This document shows positions 25,880-34,392 of a stretch of DNA of 64,000 nt, one piece after another; within the stretch, counting starts at the first letter, position 1; each line of letters opens with the position of its first letter. Both the position numbers and the translations under genes were made by a program. The stretch is taken from contig NZ_CP108423.1 of the NCBI RefSeq assembly GCF_035917235.1, forward strand, positions 1,302,001 to 1,366,000. Direction: 5' to 3'. The notes beneath the pieces are model-generated. The model did no database searches. It saw only the letters and a program-made list of their open reading frames with translations, and was not told the DNA's origin. This stretch comes from Streptomyces sp. NBC_01294 (GTDB lineage Bacteria > Actinomycetota > Actinomycetes > Streptomycetales > Streptomycetaceae).

Positions 25880-27883
25880 CTACGTCCGGAGTTCCAGCCG
25901 CGGGATGTCGGTCCGCTCGATGCCGAAGACCTGGGCGTACAGGGACAGTTCGGCCTCCAGCGCCCGGATCATGGTGTCCGCCCGCCGGAAGCCGTGGCCC
26001 TCGCCCTCGAAGGCCAGGTAGGCGTGCGGCACCCCCCGGCCGCGCATGGCGGCCAGGAGGCGTTCCGCCTGGGCCGGGGGGCAGACCGGGTCGTCCAGCC
26101 CCTGGAGCAGGACGAACGACGCCGTGATCCGGTCGGCACGGGCCACCGGGGAGCGTTCGCGGCACACCACGGCGAGGGTCTGCGGCGGCCCGGCGAGGCC
26201 GTCGATGTAGTGCGATTCCAGGTCGTGGGTCTCCTCGGCGAAGCCGCGCAGGTCCAGTACCGGGTAGATGATCGCGGCGCAGGCGTACAGGTCGGTGGCG
26301 GCGAGCGAGGCCGCGGCCGTCCAGCCGCCCGCGCTGGCGCCGCGGATGGCGAGCCGGGCGGGGTCGGCGGTGCCCTCGGCGGCCAGTGCCCGGGCCACCG
26401 CCGCGCAGTCCTCCACGTCGACCACGCCCCATTGCTCGCGCAGCCGCTCCCGGTAGGCGCGGCCGTAGCCGGTGGAGCCGCCGTAGTTGACCTCGACCAC
26501 GCCGATGCCGCGCGAGGTGAAGTACGCGATGTGCAGGTCGAGTACGGGCGGCACGTGGTCGGTGGGACCGCCGTGCGCCCACACCACGTACGGGGGCAGT
26601 TCGTCGGCGGCGGCCCGGCAGGCCGGGTGGTGCGGCGGGTAGACGTGGGCGTGGATCTCCCGGTTGTCGGGGCCGAGGAAGGTCCGGCTCTGCGGCTCCG
26701 GGTAGCAGGCCGGGTCCACCGGGTCCGTCGCCTGCGCACCCACCGCCCGGGCGTGCCCGGTGGCGGTGTCCAGCTCGACCACCTCGTACGCGCTGCGCGG
26801 GCTGGCGGCGACCCCGTAGACGCGGGTGCCGTGCACGGCGAGCGTCGGCTGCCAGGCGGTCCACGGCCCGGCCGCGTCCACCAGGTCGCCGCTCTCCGGG
26901 TCCAGGACGCCGAGCACCGGGGAGCCCTGGCCGTGCAGGACGGCGACGAGTCCGTCGGGCAGCGGGGCGAGCCAGCGCAGCCCGGGCTTCCACAGCGGGC
27001 CGCCGAACTCCTCGTCGCGGGCGCAGAGGTTGACCGCCCCGCCCGTGTGAGGGTCCACGCGGTACGGGTTCCACCAGCCGCCGCGGTCGCTCACCGCGAG
27101 GAGGGTTCCGTCGGCGGCCCAGTCGGCCTGGGCGACCGCCTCGCCGGGGCCGCCGAGCACGGTGCGGGTCCCGGCCAGTGCGCCGTCCGCGGTGACCTCG
27201 GCCAGCTGCAGCTCGGTGCCGTCCCAGGGCATCCGGGGGTGGTCCCACACCAGCCAGGCCGCGCGCCGGCCGTCCGGGGAGAGCCGGGGCCCGGTGGTGA
27301 AGCGGTGCCGGTCGTCCGTCAGCTCCCGTACGGCGGCGCGGTCCCCGGCCGCCGACCCGTCCAGCGGTACGGCGGCCAGCACCCGGCGCACGTCGGTCGG
27401 CGCGGGCCCGGTGAACTCCTCCAGCACGCACCAGACCTCACCGCCGCGCAGCACCGGGTCGGCCCAGCGCAGCCCGCCGCCGGTCGCGGACACGGGGGTG
27501 AGGGGCCGCGGCGCGGGGCCGCCGGGCGCGTCGGGCTCGTACGCGTACAGCCGCTGGTCGGCGAAGTGGACGAAGACCAGCAGGGGCCCGCCGGCGGGCC
27601 GTTCGGCTCCGGCCCAGGGCCGTCCGCCGTACTCGGTGACCCGGCTGCGCACGTTCCACGGCGCGGGCAGCTCGGTGACGTGTGCGCCGGCGGGGCCGTC
27701 GTCGGCGGCGAGCCGGCGGCGGACCAGGGTGCGGCGGCCGGCCTCCTCGGGCCTGGGCTCGGTCCACCACACCTCGGGGCCGACCGTGCCGACGTACTCG
27801 GGACGTCCGTCGAGCGAGGCGGCGAGCGCGGCGTCGATGGGTGAGGGCCAGCTTCCGTAGGGCCGGGTCTGCGCAGCCATCAT
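25880..27883 (-). CDS. S9-family prolyl-oligopeptidase-like serine peptidase
   Basis: 667 aa. An N-terminal β-propeller (WD-like repeats with SPDGRRAAWL) covers roughly residues 40-370. The C-terminal α/β-hydrolase domain carries VVWAHGGPTDH, the nucleophile IRGASAGGWTAAA (Ser ~518), LLQGLDDPVCPPAQ (Asp) and FEGEGHGFRR (His). Cytosolic oligopeptidase, cleaving small peptides or acyl-peptides. The start has GTG-ATG-ATG; ATG 27883 was taken. Only 13 bp follow the M20 stop, so it is the third gene of a peptide-catabolic operon. Confidence 0.9.
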   Translation of the reverse strand: MMAAQTRPYGSWPSPIDAALAASLDGRPEYVGTVGPEVWWTEPRPEEAGRRTLVRRRLAADDGPAGAHVTELPAPWNVRSRVTEYGGRPWAGAERPAGGPLLVFVHFADQRLYAYEPDAPGGPAPRPLTPVSATGGGLRWADPVLRGGEVWCVLEEFTGPAPTDVRRVLAAVPLDGSAAGDRAAVRELTDDRHRFTTGPRLSPDGRRAAWLVWDHPRMPWDGTELQLAEVTADGALAGTRTVLGGPGEAVAQADWAADGTLLAVSDRGGWWNPYRVDPHTGGAVNLCARDEEFGGPLWKPGLRWLAPLPDGLVAVLHGQGSPVLGVLDPESGDLVDAAGPWTAWQPTLAVHGTRVYGVAASPRSAYEVVELDTATGHARAVGAQATDPVDPACYPEPQSRTFLGPDNREIHAHVYPPHHPACRAAADELPPYVVWAHGGPTDHVPPVLDLHIAYFTSRGIGVVEVNYGGSTGYGRAYRERLREQWGVVDVEDCAAVARALAAEGTADPARLAIRGASAGGWTAAASLAATDLYACAAIIYPVLDLRGFAEETHDLESHYIDGLAGPPQTLAVVCRERSPVARADRITASFVLLQGLDDPVCPPAQAERLLAAMRGRGVPHAYLAFEGEGHGFRRADTMIRALEAELSLYAQVFGIERTDIPRLELRT

Positions 27884-27896
27884 CACCGGGCCCCGC

Positions 27897-29255
27897 TCAC
27901 AGGGTCCGCAGTGCGTGGTCGAGGACGCGGACGCCGAAGTGCAGGGCCTCGACGGGCACCCGCTCGTCCACACCGTGGAAGAGGGACCAGTAGTCGAAGC
28001 CGGGCGGCAGCTTCAACGGGGAGAAGCCGTAGCCGGTGACGCCGACGCGGGAGAACTGCTTGGCGTCGGTGCCGCCCGCCATGCAGAAGGGCACCACGTG
28101 CCCGTCCGGGTCGAACCGCTCGACGGACTCGCGCAGGATCGCGTACGTCCGCCCGTCCACGGGGGCTTCGAGGGCGACCTCCCGGTGGTGGAACTCCCAC
28201 CGAACGTCGGGGCCGGTGAGGGCGTCCAGGGTCGCGATGAACTCGCGCTCGCCGCCGGGCAGCATGCGCCCGTCGACGTAGGCGGTGGCCTGTCCGGGGA
28301 CCACGTTGAGCTTGTAACCGGCGCTGAGCATCGTCGGGTTGGCGCTGTTGCGGACGGTCGCCTCGACCAGGGCGGCGGCCGGGCCCAGTTCGGCGAGGAC
28401 CGCGTCGAGGTCGAAGCGTGGGTGGCGCGGGTCCACCGACAGGCCCTGGAGGGCGGCGAGTTCCCTGATGCAGGCGGTGACGGTGTCGGTGAGGCGCACC
28501 GGCCACTCGTACGCGCCGATCCGCGCGACAGCGGCGGCGAGGCGGGTGACGGCGTTGGCCCGGTTGGGCTTGGAGCCGTGGCCGGCGGTGCCGTGCGCGG
28601 TCAACTTCAGCCAGGCGGTGCCCCGTTCGCCGGCCGCGATCGGGTAGAGGGCCCGGCCGGGGGCGGTGTGCACGGTGAAGGCGCCGGACTCGCTGAGGCC
28701 CTCGGTGCAGCCTTCGAAGAGGTGCGGGTGCCGGTCGGCGAGGAAGCCGGATCCGTCGATCGCGCTGTCCTCCTCGTCGGCGGTGTAGGCGATGACGATG
28801 TCCCGCCGCGGCTTCACCCCGGCGCGCGCCCAGGCCCTTACGACGGCCAGCACCATGGCGTCCATGTTCTTCATGTCGACGGCGCCGCGGCCCCAGACCA
28901 CGCCATCGCGGACCTCGCCGGAGAAGGGGTCCACGCTCCAGTCGGCGGCCTCGGCCGGGACCACGTCGAGGTGACCGTGGACGAGGAGGGCGTCGGCGGA
29001 GGGGTCAGTGCCCTCGATCCGGGCCACCACGTTGGTGCGGCCGGGGGTGCGCTCCAGCAGGAGCGGCTGCAGACCGGCGGCGGCGAGCCGCTCGGCGACG
29101 TATTCGGCGGCGGGTCGCTCGCGGCAGTCGCCGCCGCCCCGGTTGGTGGTGTCGATCCTGATCAGGCCGGAGGTGAATTCGACCGCCTCGTCGAGCGCCA
29201 CCTCGTCCACGGCGTCGACAGGGGCCTCGGTGTCGATTGCGCGCATGTCAGCCAT
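27897..29255 (-). CDS. M20-family metallopeptidase / dipeptidase
   Basis: 452 aa. Metal-binding motifs are LLVHGHLDVVP (HxD), WGRGAVDMKNMDA (bridging Asp), and YTADEEDSA (general base Glu/ligand). A dimerisation domain follows (TAHGTAGHGSKPNRANAV), and the last ligand His is in SLFHGVDERVP. It hydrolyses dipeptides or N-acyl amino acids in the cytosol. Overlaps the M55 gene by 8 bp, showing co-transcription. Confidence 0.92.
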   Translation of the reverse strand: MADMRAIDTEAPVDAVDEVALDEAVEFTSGLIRIDTTNRGGGDCRERPAAEYVAERLAAAGLQPLLLERTPGRTNVVARIEGTDPSADALLVHGHLDVVPAEAADWSVDPFSGEVRDGVVWGRGAVDMKNMDAMVLAVVRAWARAGVKPRRDIVIAYTADEEDSAIDGSGFLADRHPHLFEGCTEGLSESGAFTVHTAPGRALYPIAAGERGTAWLKLTAHGTAGHGSKPNRANAVTRLAAAVARIGAYEWPVRLTDTVTACIRELAALQGLSVDPRHPRFDLDAVLAELGPAAALVEATVRNSANPTMLSAGYKLNVVPGQATAYVDGRMLPGGEREFIATLDALTGPDVRWEFHHREVALEAPVDGRTYAILRESVERFDPDGHVVPFCMAGGTDAKQFSRVGVTGYGFSPLKLPPGFDYWSLFHGVDERVPVEALHFGVRVLDHALRTL

Positions 29256-30081
29256 ACTGCTCCTCCACGGCCGCCGAGACGACCGTCGTGACCGCCTTGA
29301 AGGCCCGGATCCCCTCGTACATCGTCTCGCTGGTGTACGCGACCCGCCGTTCCCCGCACCGCTCCACGCCCGGGACCACGGTCGCGGCCATGGACAGGTG
29401 CTCGGCGTCGAACTCCAGCTCCACGGAGAAGGGGCCGCCGAGGACCGGCTCGTGCCGTACCGCCAGGGCGGTGGCCTCCTTGGCGGCGGTCCGGATGTCG
29501 GCGGCGGTGCGGGCCGGGGTCCGGCAGACGGCGGCGTAGCGCGAGACGTGGTCCTTGACCGCGACGGTCACCGCGTCCGGGGCGTAGCCGGCGGCGTCGA
29601 TGCAGGTCAGGTCGTCGCCGGTGACGAGGATGACGGGGACGCCGTACTCGGCGACGACGTGGGCGTTGAGCAGCCCCTCGCTGGCGCGCACCCCGTTGAC
29701 CCAGACGCCGGTGATGGAGTTGGCGAGGTAGGTGTGGGCGAGGACGCCCTCGGTGCCGGCGCCCGTGTGGTATCCGACGAAGGCGATGCCGTCGACGTCG
29801 CCGCGCTGGACGCCCTCGACCATGGAGAGGGTCTTGTGACGGCCGGTGAGCATCTCCGCGCGGGCGTCGAGCCGCTCCAGCAGCAGATTGCGCATCGTCC
29901 AGTGCGCCTCGTTGATGACGACCCGGTCGGCGCCGCCGTCGTGGAAGCCGAGCACGGCGGCGTTGACGTCGGAGGTGAACATTCCGCGGCAGCGTTCCCA
30001 CTGCGGCGTGCCGGGCAGCACGTCGGCGGGCCAGGTGACGCCGGTGGCGCCTTCCATGTCGGCGGAGATGAGGATCTTCAT
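29248..30081 (-). CDS. M55-family D-aminopeptidase (DppA-like)
   Basis: 277 aa. It begins with KILISADMEGATGV, the DxE metal motif of the DppA family, with later VINEAHWTMRNLLLERLD, FVGYHTGAGTEGVLAHTY (His ligands) and LVTGDDLTC. Known DppA releases D-Ala or D-amino acids from peptides, forming a self-compartmentalising decamer. First gene of the M55-M20-S9 operon. Together these could degrade D-amino-acid-containing peptides such as wall fragments; that is inference. Confidence 0.92.
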   Translation of the reverse strand: MKILISADMEGATGVTWPADVLPGTPQWERCRGMFTSDVNAAVLGFHDGGADRVVINEAHWTMRNLLLERLDARAEMLTGRHKTLSMVEGVQRGDVDGIAFVGYHTGAGTEGVLAHTYLANSITGVWVNGVRASEGLLNAHVVAEYGVPVILVTGDDLTCIDAAGYAPDAVTVAVKDHVSRYAAVCRTPARTAADIRTAAKEATALAVRHEPVLGGPFSVELEFDAEHLSMAATVVPGVERCGERRVAYTSETMYEGIRAFKAVTTVVSAAVEEQYG

Positions 30082-30215
30082 CGGGCCCCCGGGCGGTCGG
30101 TAGCGCTCAGGGCCCCCACCCTAGCCGCCCGTGCCCCGCCTGCCGCGGGGCCACGCCCGGCTTCCGGCGGCCCACCCGGGCCGGGAAATCCACCCGATCC
30201 GGTGAGCCGCCCACC

Positions 30216-30234
30216 GCCCGGGCAGCGCCCGGGC
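30216..30234 (-). terminator. Hairpin at the 3' end of the SRPBCC gene
   Basis: 8-bp stem GCCCGGGC (30216-30223 with 30227-30234) and 3-nt loop directly after the SRPBCC stop codon, before the M55 gene. Confidence 0.6.
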
Positions 30235-30678
30235 TCAGGCCTCGACTTCGGCGGCCAGGTTCGCGAGCAGGGTGTCGTAGATCCGGCCGAGGCCCTTGGG
30301 CGCGAAGGTGCGCTCGAAGAAGCCGCCGATGCCGCCGGCGCCGTCCCACACGGTGGTGACGACGGCCTTGGACTTGCCCTCGCCGGCCGGGGTGACCAGC
30401 CAGGTCGTGACCATGGAGGAGTTGCGGTCCTTCTCCACCAGCTGTCCGTCGGTGGGCTCGGTGACCTCGAGCAGGCAGTCGCGTACGCGCTTGCTGGTGG
30501 CCTGGAGCTTCCAGTGCACCAGCGTGCCCTCGCCGTCGCCGCCCTCGCGCACCTCGTACTCGCTGAAGTGCTCGGGCAGCACCTTGCCCCGGATCCCGGT
30601 GTAGTCCGCCAGCGCGTCGAACACGGTCTCCGCGTCGGCTGCGATGATCCGCTCCGTGGTGGCCTCGACCTGCGCCAT
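30235..30678 (-). CDS. SRPBCC (polyketide cyclase/START-like) protein
   Basis: 147 aa. It starts with the typical strand VEATTERIIAADAETVFDAL, has GTLVHWKLQATS and KAVVTTVWDGAGGIGGFFER, and ends in a long helix. Family members bind lipids or hydrophobic ligands; ligand unknown. ATG 30678 has GGAGG upstream (GGAGGAACAG). Probably monocistronic, with a hairpin right after the stop. Confidence 0.85.
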   Translation of the reverse strand: MAQVEATTERIIAADAETVFDALADYTGIRGKVLPEHFSEYEVREGGDGEGTLVHWKLQATSKRVRDCLLEVTEPTDGQLVEKDRNSSMVTTWLVTPAGEGKSKAVVTTVWDGAGGIGGFFERTFAPKGLGRIYDTLLANLAAEVEA

Positions 30679-30843
30679 AGCTGTTCCTCCAGCAGTTGTG
30701 TCCCGCTCGTCACGGCGAAGCCAACCACCTCCGGCCCGGCCGCCCAAATCCGTCCCGCGCCCGGGCCGCGCCCACCTCGGCCGCGCCCGGCCCCGGGCCG
30801 TCCGGGTCCGGCCGGGCGGGTCACCAGGATCCGTACATTCGGA

Positions 30844-30990
30844 TCAGGGCGTGGACAGGGGACCGGGAAGCGCGTAGGCATGCCGCCGGATGCCTTCCAC
30901 GTCCTCGGGGGTCGTGGGGGCCACCCAGTCGAATTGCCCTGTTCTCGGGCGCTCACAGACTGGGCCCCACAAGGCATGAGAGGGCGTCAC
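30844..30990 (-). CDS. Possible 48-aa ORF or gene remnant
   Basis: A short frame from GTG 30990 with protein-like composition (GQFDWVAPTTPEDVEGIRRH). No ribosome site is visible and a hairpin (31001-31030) lies just before it, so it is more likely the C-terminal scrap of a lost gene or chance. No family recognised. The rest of 30679-31061 shows no gene. Confidence 0.2.
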   Translation of the reverse strand: MTPSHALWGPVCERPRTGQFDWVAPTTPEDVEGIRRHAYALPGPLSTP

Positions 30991-31000
30991 CACACGGCAA

Positions 31001-31030
31001 AGCCCCGGTCATCCGATGACGACCGGGGCT
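31001..31030 (-). terminator. Hairpin 3' of the 66-aa gene
   Basis: 10-bp perfect stem AGCCCCGGTC / GACCGGGGCT with a 10-nt loop, 31 bp downstream of the stop of the minus-strand gene at 31062. Confidence 0.75.
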
Positions 31031-31061
31031 CACGTAGTGCGTCGGTACCGGTGGGGCCGCT

Positions 31062-31262
31062 CTAACGAGTCGTCCACCAGGCGACCCCACTTCCAGCGGC
31101 TGTCGTGGCCAGCGTGATCAGCCATGCGGGAATGCGCTGAATGGTCAAGTGCAGCCCACCCAAGCGAAGTTCAACTGAAGGTCGGCCCGTCGGAGCGGAG
31201 GGCTCGGGAACCCCATGCTGCACGGCCTTGAATTTGGGTGCATTTTTCGGTGCTGATCGCAT
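31062..31262 (-). CDS. Small single-pass membrane protein, unknown
   Basis: 66 aa. The first ~40 residues are polar and basic; VELRLGGLHLTIQRI is followed by a hydrophobic segment (PAWLITLATTAAGSGVAWW) ending in TTR, i.e. a C-terminal membrane anchor. ATG 31262 has AAGAGGT 5 nt upstream and a hairpin terminator follows the gene, both supporting a real gene. Similar tiny proteins occur in actinobacterial mobile regions, from memory only. The local base composition is less GC-rich than its surroundings. Confidence 0.65.
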   Translation of the reverse strand: MRSAPKNAPKFKAVQHGVPEPSAPTGRPSVELRLGGLHLTIQRIPAWLITLATTAAGSGVAWWTTR

Positions 31263-31773
31263 GCGGACCTCTTGCCGTGAGGGTTGGGCAATGCGTCAAG
31301 CCTCGCAAGGACGCGCCCGCCAGGCAAGAGAATCTGCGAAGGAACTCCATGATCACCGTAAAATCTGCTGTCCAGCGCTCGCTGACGGTCACCGAACCGT
31401 ACATTTTCCGTTAGCAGATGCTTCCCTACGGCCCCATGCACCCAACCCGCGACTTCCGGCTCACGCGCCTCAGGCACGTCAGTGGCGTGAAGACGCCCCC
31501 GCCGCGCGGCAGGGGCGCCCGTCGGGGGCAGTCGGCTGGGCCCATGAGCCCGAACCCTTCCTTCACTCCGGCTGCCGGCGTTTCCGTCCGGGGCGTGACA
31601 GCCAGGCCGTCCACCGCCCGCACGACACGGAATGCCATCGTGCTCGGTGGCGTTCCGATGTTCTCCACCCGCTCCCAAAGCGGGTGCTCCACCTCTGGGC
31701 CGCATCCCGTTGCGCGGGCCATGGGCCGGGTTGTAGCCTGTCCGGGATCGCCAACTACCGGTTAGGAAAACCC
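31263..31773. other. Gene-free, lower-GC stretch in a small islet
   Basis: No frame here combines a ribosome site, Streptomyces codon bias and family similarity. By eye the G+C content is lower than the flanks, notably 31310-31430. It holds the divergent upstream regions of the two small membrane-protein genes. Confidence 0.55.
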
Positions 31774-31803
31774 ATGTTGAACGCGTGGCAGCTACAGGCG
31801 TAA
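31774..31803 (+). CDS. Candidate 9-residue leader peptide (uORF)
   Basis: ATG, eight further codons and TAA (MLNAWQLQA) in the leader of the 72-aa gene, preceded by TTAGGAAAA. Its stop lies in the loop of hairpin 31795-31810, so ribosomes translating it would open that stem. Too short for coding statistics. Confidence 0.35.
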   Translation: MLNAWQLQA

Positions 31804-31868
31804 CCGCCTGTCGACCGCTGAAGGCCTCGTGCCTCGCCCCTAGGTGAGGTGTGCCCTCAGTCAGCGGT
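31795..31868 (+). promoter_or_regulatory. Structured 5' leader with nested hairpins
   Basis: Stem 1: CAGGCG/CGCCTG (31795-31800, 31805-31810). Stem 2: ACCGCTGA/TCAGCGGT (31814-31821, 31861-31868) enclosing stem 3 CCTCGCC/GGTGAGG (31832-31838, 31843-31849, one G-U pair). The ribosome site at 31885 lies outside. The element fits a cis-acting RNA or attenuator controlling the small downstream gene. Confidence 0.5.
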
Positions 31869-31895
31869 TCGCCACCACAACATGGAGGAACGGTA

Positions 31896-32114
31896 GTGTC
31901 GACCAACACGACCCATCAGCGCGCGTGCAGTCATCCCGGTCGTGACATCACGATCGTGGCGCTCCTCGCGTCCCTTATCGCCCTCGTCACGTACATCGTC
32001 GTCATGGCATTGAAGGCCGCTGCGCTCGTCGGCCTGGGATCGGCGGGCAGTGCGTTCGCTGCCGCGTTCACGGCAGGCATGGTGGTTCTTCAGTACGTCA
32101 AGCGCGACACCTAG
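31896..32114 (+). CDS. Small two-helix membrane protein, unknown
   Basis: 72 aa from GTG 31896, with GGAGG 6 nt upstream. A polar head of ~16 residues precedes two hydrophobic helices (ITIVALLASLIALVTYIVVM and SAFAAAFTAGMVVLQYV) and a short basic tail (KRDT). Size and topology resemble small holin-like or conjugation-associated proteins, but no family is recognised. It has its own structured leader and terminator, so it forms a self-contained unit. Confidence 0.65.
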   Translation: MSTNTTHQRACSHPGRDITIVALLASLIALVTYIVVMALKAAALVGLGSAGSAFAAAFTAGMVVLQYVKRDT

Positions 32115-32123
32115 TCAGGCTCC

Positions 32124-32153
32124 GTGGGGGGCGGCTATCGAGTCGCCCCCCGC
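32124..32153 (+). terminator. Hairpin terminator of the 72-aa gene
   Basis: 13-bp stem with two G-U pairs (32124-32136 with 32141-32153) and 4-nt ATCG loop, 10 bp after the stop codon. Confidence 0.8.
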
Positions 32154-32183
32154 AACGCGCCCTCGTCCGGACCGTGAGGCCGG

Positions 32184-32696
32184 GTGCGGTACACCGCGAC
32201 TCTCGAGACCGTCGGGTTGACCGACACCCCGCTCTGGCGGACCGTCGAGCCCGGCACCCCCTCCCCCGCCGCCCGGCTGGGCGCCGTACGGGCCCTGACC
32301 GACGCCGGGATCGAGTGCGGTGTGCTGATGGCCCCGGTGATCCCCTTCCTGGGGGACGCGCCGGAGCAGCTGCGGGCGACCGTCCGGGCCGTCGCCGAGT
32401 CCGGCGCGACCTCCGTGACACCCCTGGTACTCCATCTGCGGCCCGGGGCGCGCGAGTGGTTCACGGCCTGGCTCGGCGCGCACCATCCCCACCTGGCGCC
32501 GCGCTACGAGCGGATGTACGCGGGCGGCGCGTCCGCGCCCACCTGGTACCAGCGCCGGATCACCCGCCAAGTCCACGAGCTCGCGGCGGAATTCGGCATC
32601 GGCCCCTCCCGGCGGGGGGCGGCCCGCGCCGTCGTCACGCCCGAGCGCCCGGCCGGGGCGGCGCCCGCCGCGGCGACCCAGCTCAGCCTCCTCTGA
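32184..32696 (+). pseudogene. 5'-truncated Rv2578c-family radical SAM protein
   Basis: 170 codons matching the C-terminal half of Rv2578c-type radical SAM proteins: LWRTVEPGTPSP, GVLMAPVIPFLGD, TPLVLHLRPGAREWF, and the end motif WYQRRITRQVHELA. The N-terminal half with the CxxxCxxC iron-sulfur motif is absent; an in-frame stop lies at 32175 and upstream DNA is the islet with small membrane genes. A GTG at 32184 could start translation, but the product would lack the cluster site. So it is a broken gene, probably cut by the islet's arrival. Confidence 0.82.
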
Positions 32697-32808
32697 TGCC
32701 CGGCACCCCCTGAACGGTCATCACATCGGGCCAATACGCAGCCCAATCCCGCCTTCCAGGCGTGTTTTCCGGGACGATTCCGCCCAGAACCCTCGGCTGG
32801 GAGGCCCC

Positions 32809-34389
32809 ATGCTCCACCCCTTGAAGAAGCGCGCCGCTGTCCTGCTGTCGATCTCCACCGTCGCCGCCGCCCTCGCGAGCCCGGTCACGGCCGCGCCGGC
32901 GGCTTCTTCCGCGGCGGCCGCACCGGCACCGGCGCAGGCCGCGCTGGGCTGGACCGGCTGCGCGACCCCGCGTTACCCCACGCTGCAGTGCGCGTCCCTC
33001 AAGGTGCCCCTCGACCACGCCCGGCCCGGCGGCCGGCAGATCACCCTCGCGCTGACCCGGGTCCCCCACACCGCCGCCATCTCCCAGGGCCCGCTGCTGG
33101 TCAACCCCGGCGGGCCGGGCGGCAGCGGCCGCAGCCTGGCCGGGTTCGTCGCCTCCGCCCTCCCCAAGGAGGTGGCCGCCCAGTACGACGTGATCGGCTT
33201 CGACCCCCGGGGCGTCGGCAAGAGCGAGCCCTCCCTCGACTGCGGGTCCGGCCACTTCACGCCCGTGCGGCCGGACTCCGTGCCCGTGGACGAGGAGACC
33301 GAGCGGGCCAACCTGGACCGGGTGCGGGCCTTCGCCGAGTCCTGCGGCTCCAAGCACGCGGACGTGCTGCCGCACATCGGCACGGTCTCGGCCGCCCGGG
33401 ACATCGAGGTGCTGCGCGGCGCCCTCGGCGCGGAGCGGATCAGCTACTTCGGCTACTCGTACGGCACCTACCTGGGCGCGGTGTACGCCAAGCTCCACCC
33501 GGGCCGGGTGCACCGGCTCGTCCTGGACTCGGTGGTCGACCCGGGCGGGGTCTGGTACGAGGACAACCTCGCCCAGGACCGTGCCTTCGACGCCCGCCAC
33601 AAGGCGTTCCTGGCCTGGGTGGCGCAGCACGACGCCACCTACCGGCTCGGCACCGACCCGGTGCAGGTCGAGGAGCGCTGGTACGCGATGCGGGAGGCGC
33701 TGCGCGGGGCCCCGGCGGGCGGCAAGGTGGGCCCGTCGGAGCTGGAGGACACCTACCTGCCGGGCGGCTACTACAACGGCTACTGGCCGAACCTCGCCGA
33801 GGCCTTCGCGGCGTACGCGGTGAAGCAGGACCCGAAGCCTCTGGTGGCGGCCTACGAGCGGTTCGGCGCGGTGGAGCCCTCCGCGGGCAACAGCTACAGC
33901 GTCTACACGGCGGTGCAGTGCCGGGACTCGGCCTGGCCGAGGGACTGGAACGAGTGGCGCGCGGACATGTGGCGGACGCACGCCGAGGCGCCGTTCATGA
34001 CCTGGAACAACGCCTGGTACAACGCCCCGTGCGCGTTCTGGCCGACGGAGCCGCTCCAGGCCCCGGACGTGACCAACGCGGACCTCCCTCCCGCCCTCCT
34101 CCTCCAGGCGACGGAGGACGCGGCGACCCCCTTCGCCGGGGCGCTCAGCATGCGGGACAAGCTCAAGGGCTCGGCCCTGGTGGTCGAGGAGGGCGGCGGC
34201 AACCACGGCATCTCGCTCAGCGGCAACAAGTGCCTGGACGAGAAGGTGTCGGCGTACCTGAGGACCGGGACGGCCGCGGACGCCACCTGCCCCGCCCCGG
34301 CGGCCCCGAAGCCGGCCACGGCGACCCGGGCGGTTCCCCCGTCGGCGGGCGGCGCGGGCCTGCACGGCCTGCTCGGCTTCCGGGGCTGA
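32809..34389 (+). CDS. Secreted α/β-hydrolase, tripeptidyl-aminopeptidase (Tap/Slp) family
   Basis: 526 aa. The Sec signal peptide has KKR, a hydrophobic core and an Ala-rich cleavage region (about residue 30). The mature enzyme shows the oxyanion segment LLVNPGGPGGSG, the nucleophile GYSYGTYLG (Ser ~217), LLLQATEDAATPF (Asp) and GGNHGIS (His), with the C-terminal TAP-like domain. It removes tripeptides from proteins outside the cell in characterised Streptomyces homologues. Stops 4 bp from the convergent RidA gene. Probably monocistronic. Confidence 0.9.
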   Translation: MLHPLKKRAAVLLSISTVAAALASPVTAAPAASSAAAAPAPAQAALGWTGCATPRYPTLQCASLKVPLDHARPGGRQITLALTRVPHTAAISQGPLLVNPGGPGGSGRSLAGFVASALPKEVAAQYDVIGFDPRGVGKSEPSLDCGSGHFTPVRPDSVPVDEETERANLDRVRAFAESCGSKHADVLPHIGTVSAARDIEVLRGALGAERISYFGYSYGTYLGAVYAKLHPGRVHRLVLDSVVDPGGVWYEDNLAQDRAFDARHKAFLAWVAQHDATYRLGTDPVQVEERWYAMREALRGAPAGGKVGPSELEDTYLPGGYYNGYWPNLAEAFAAYAVKQDPKPLVAAYERFGAVEPSAGNSYSVYTAVQCRDSAWPRDWNEWRADMWRTHAEAPFMTWNNAWYNAPCAFWPTEPLQAPDVTNADLPPALLLQATEDAATPFAGALSMRDKLKGSALVVEEGGGNHGISLSGNKCLDEKVSAYLRTGTAADATCPAPAAPKPATATRAVPPSAGGAGLHGLLGFRG

Positions 34390-34392
34390 CGA

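Noticed and set aside
31145..31909. Open frames covering the islet on both strands
   Set aside because: No ribosome sites, Cys/Arg/Pro-rich composition and no similarity; only the two small membrane proteins are supported.
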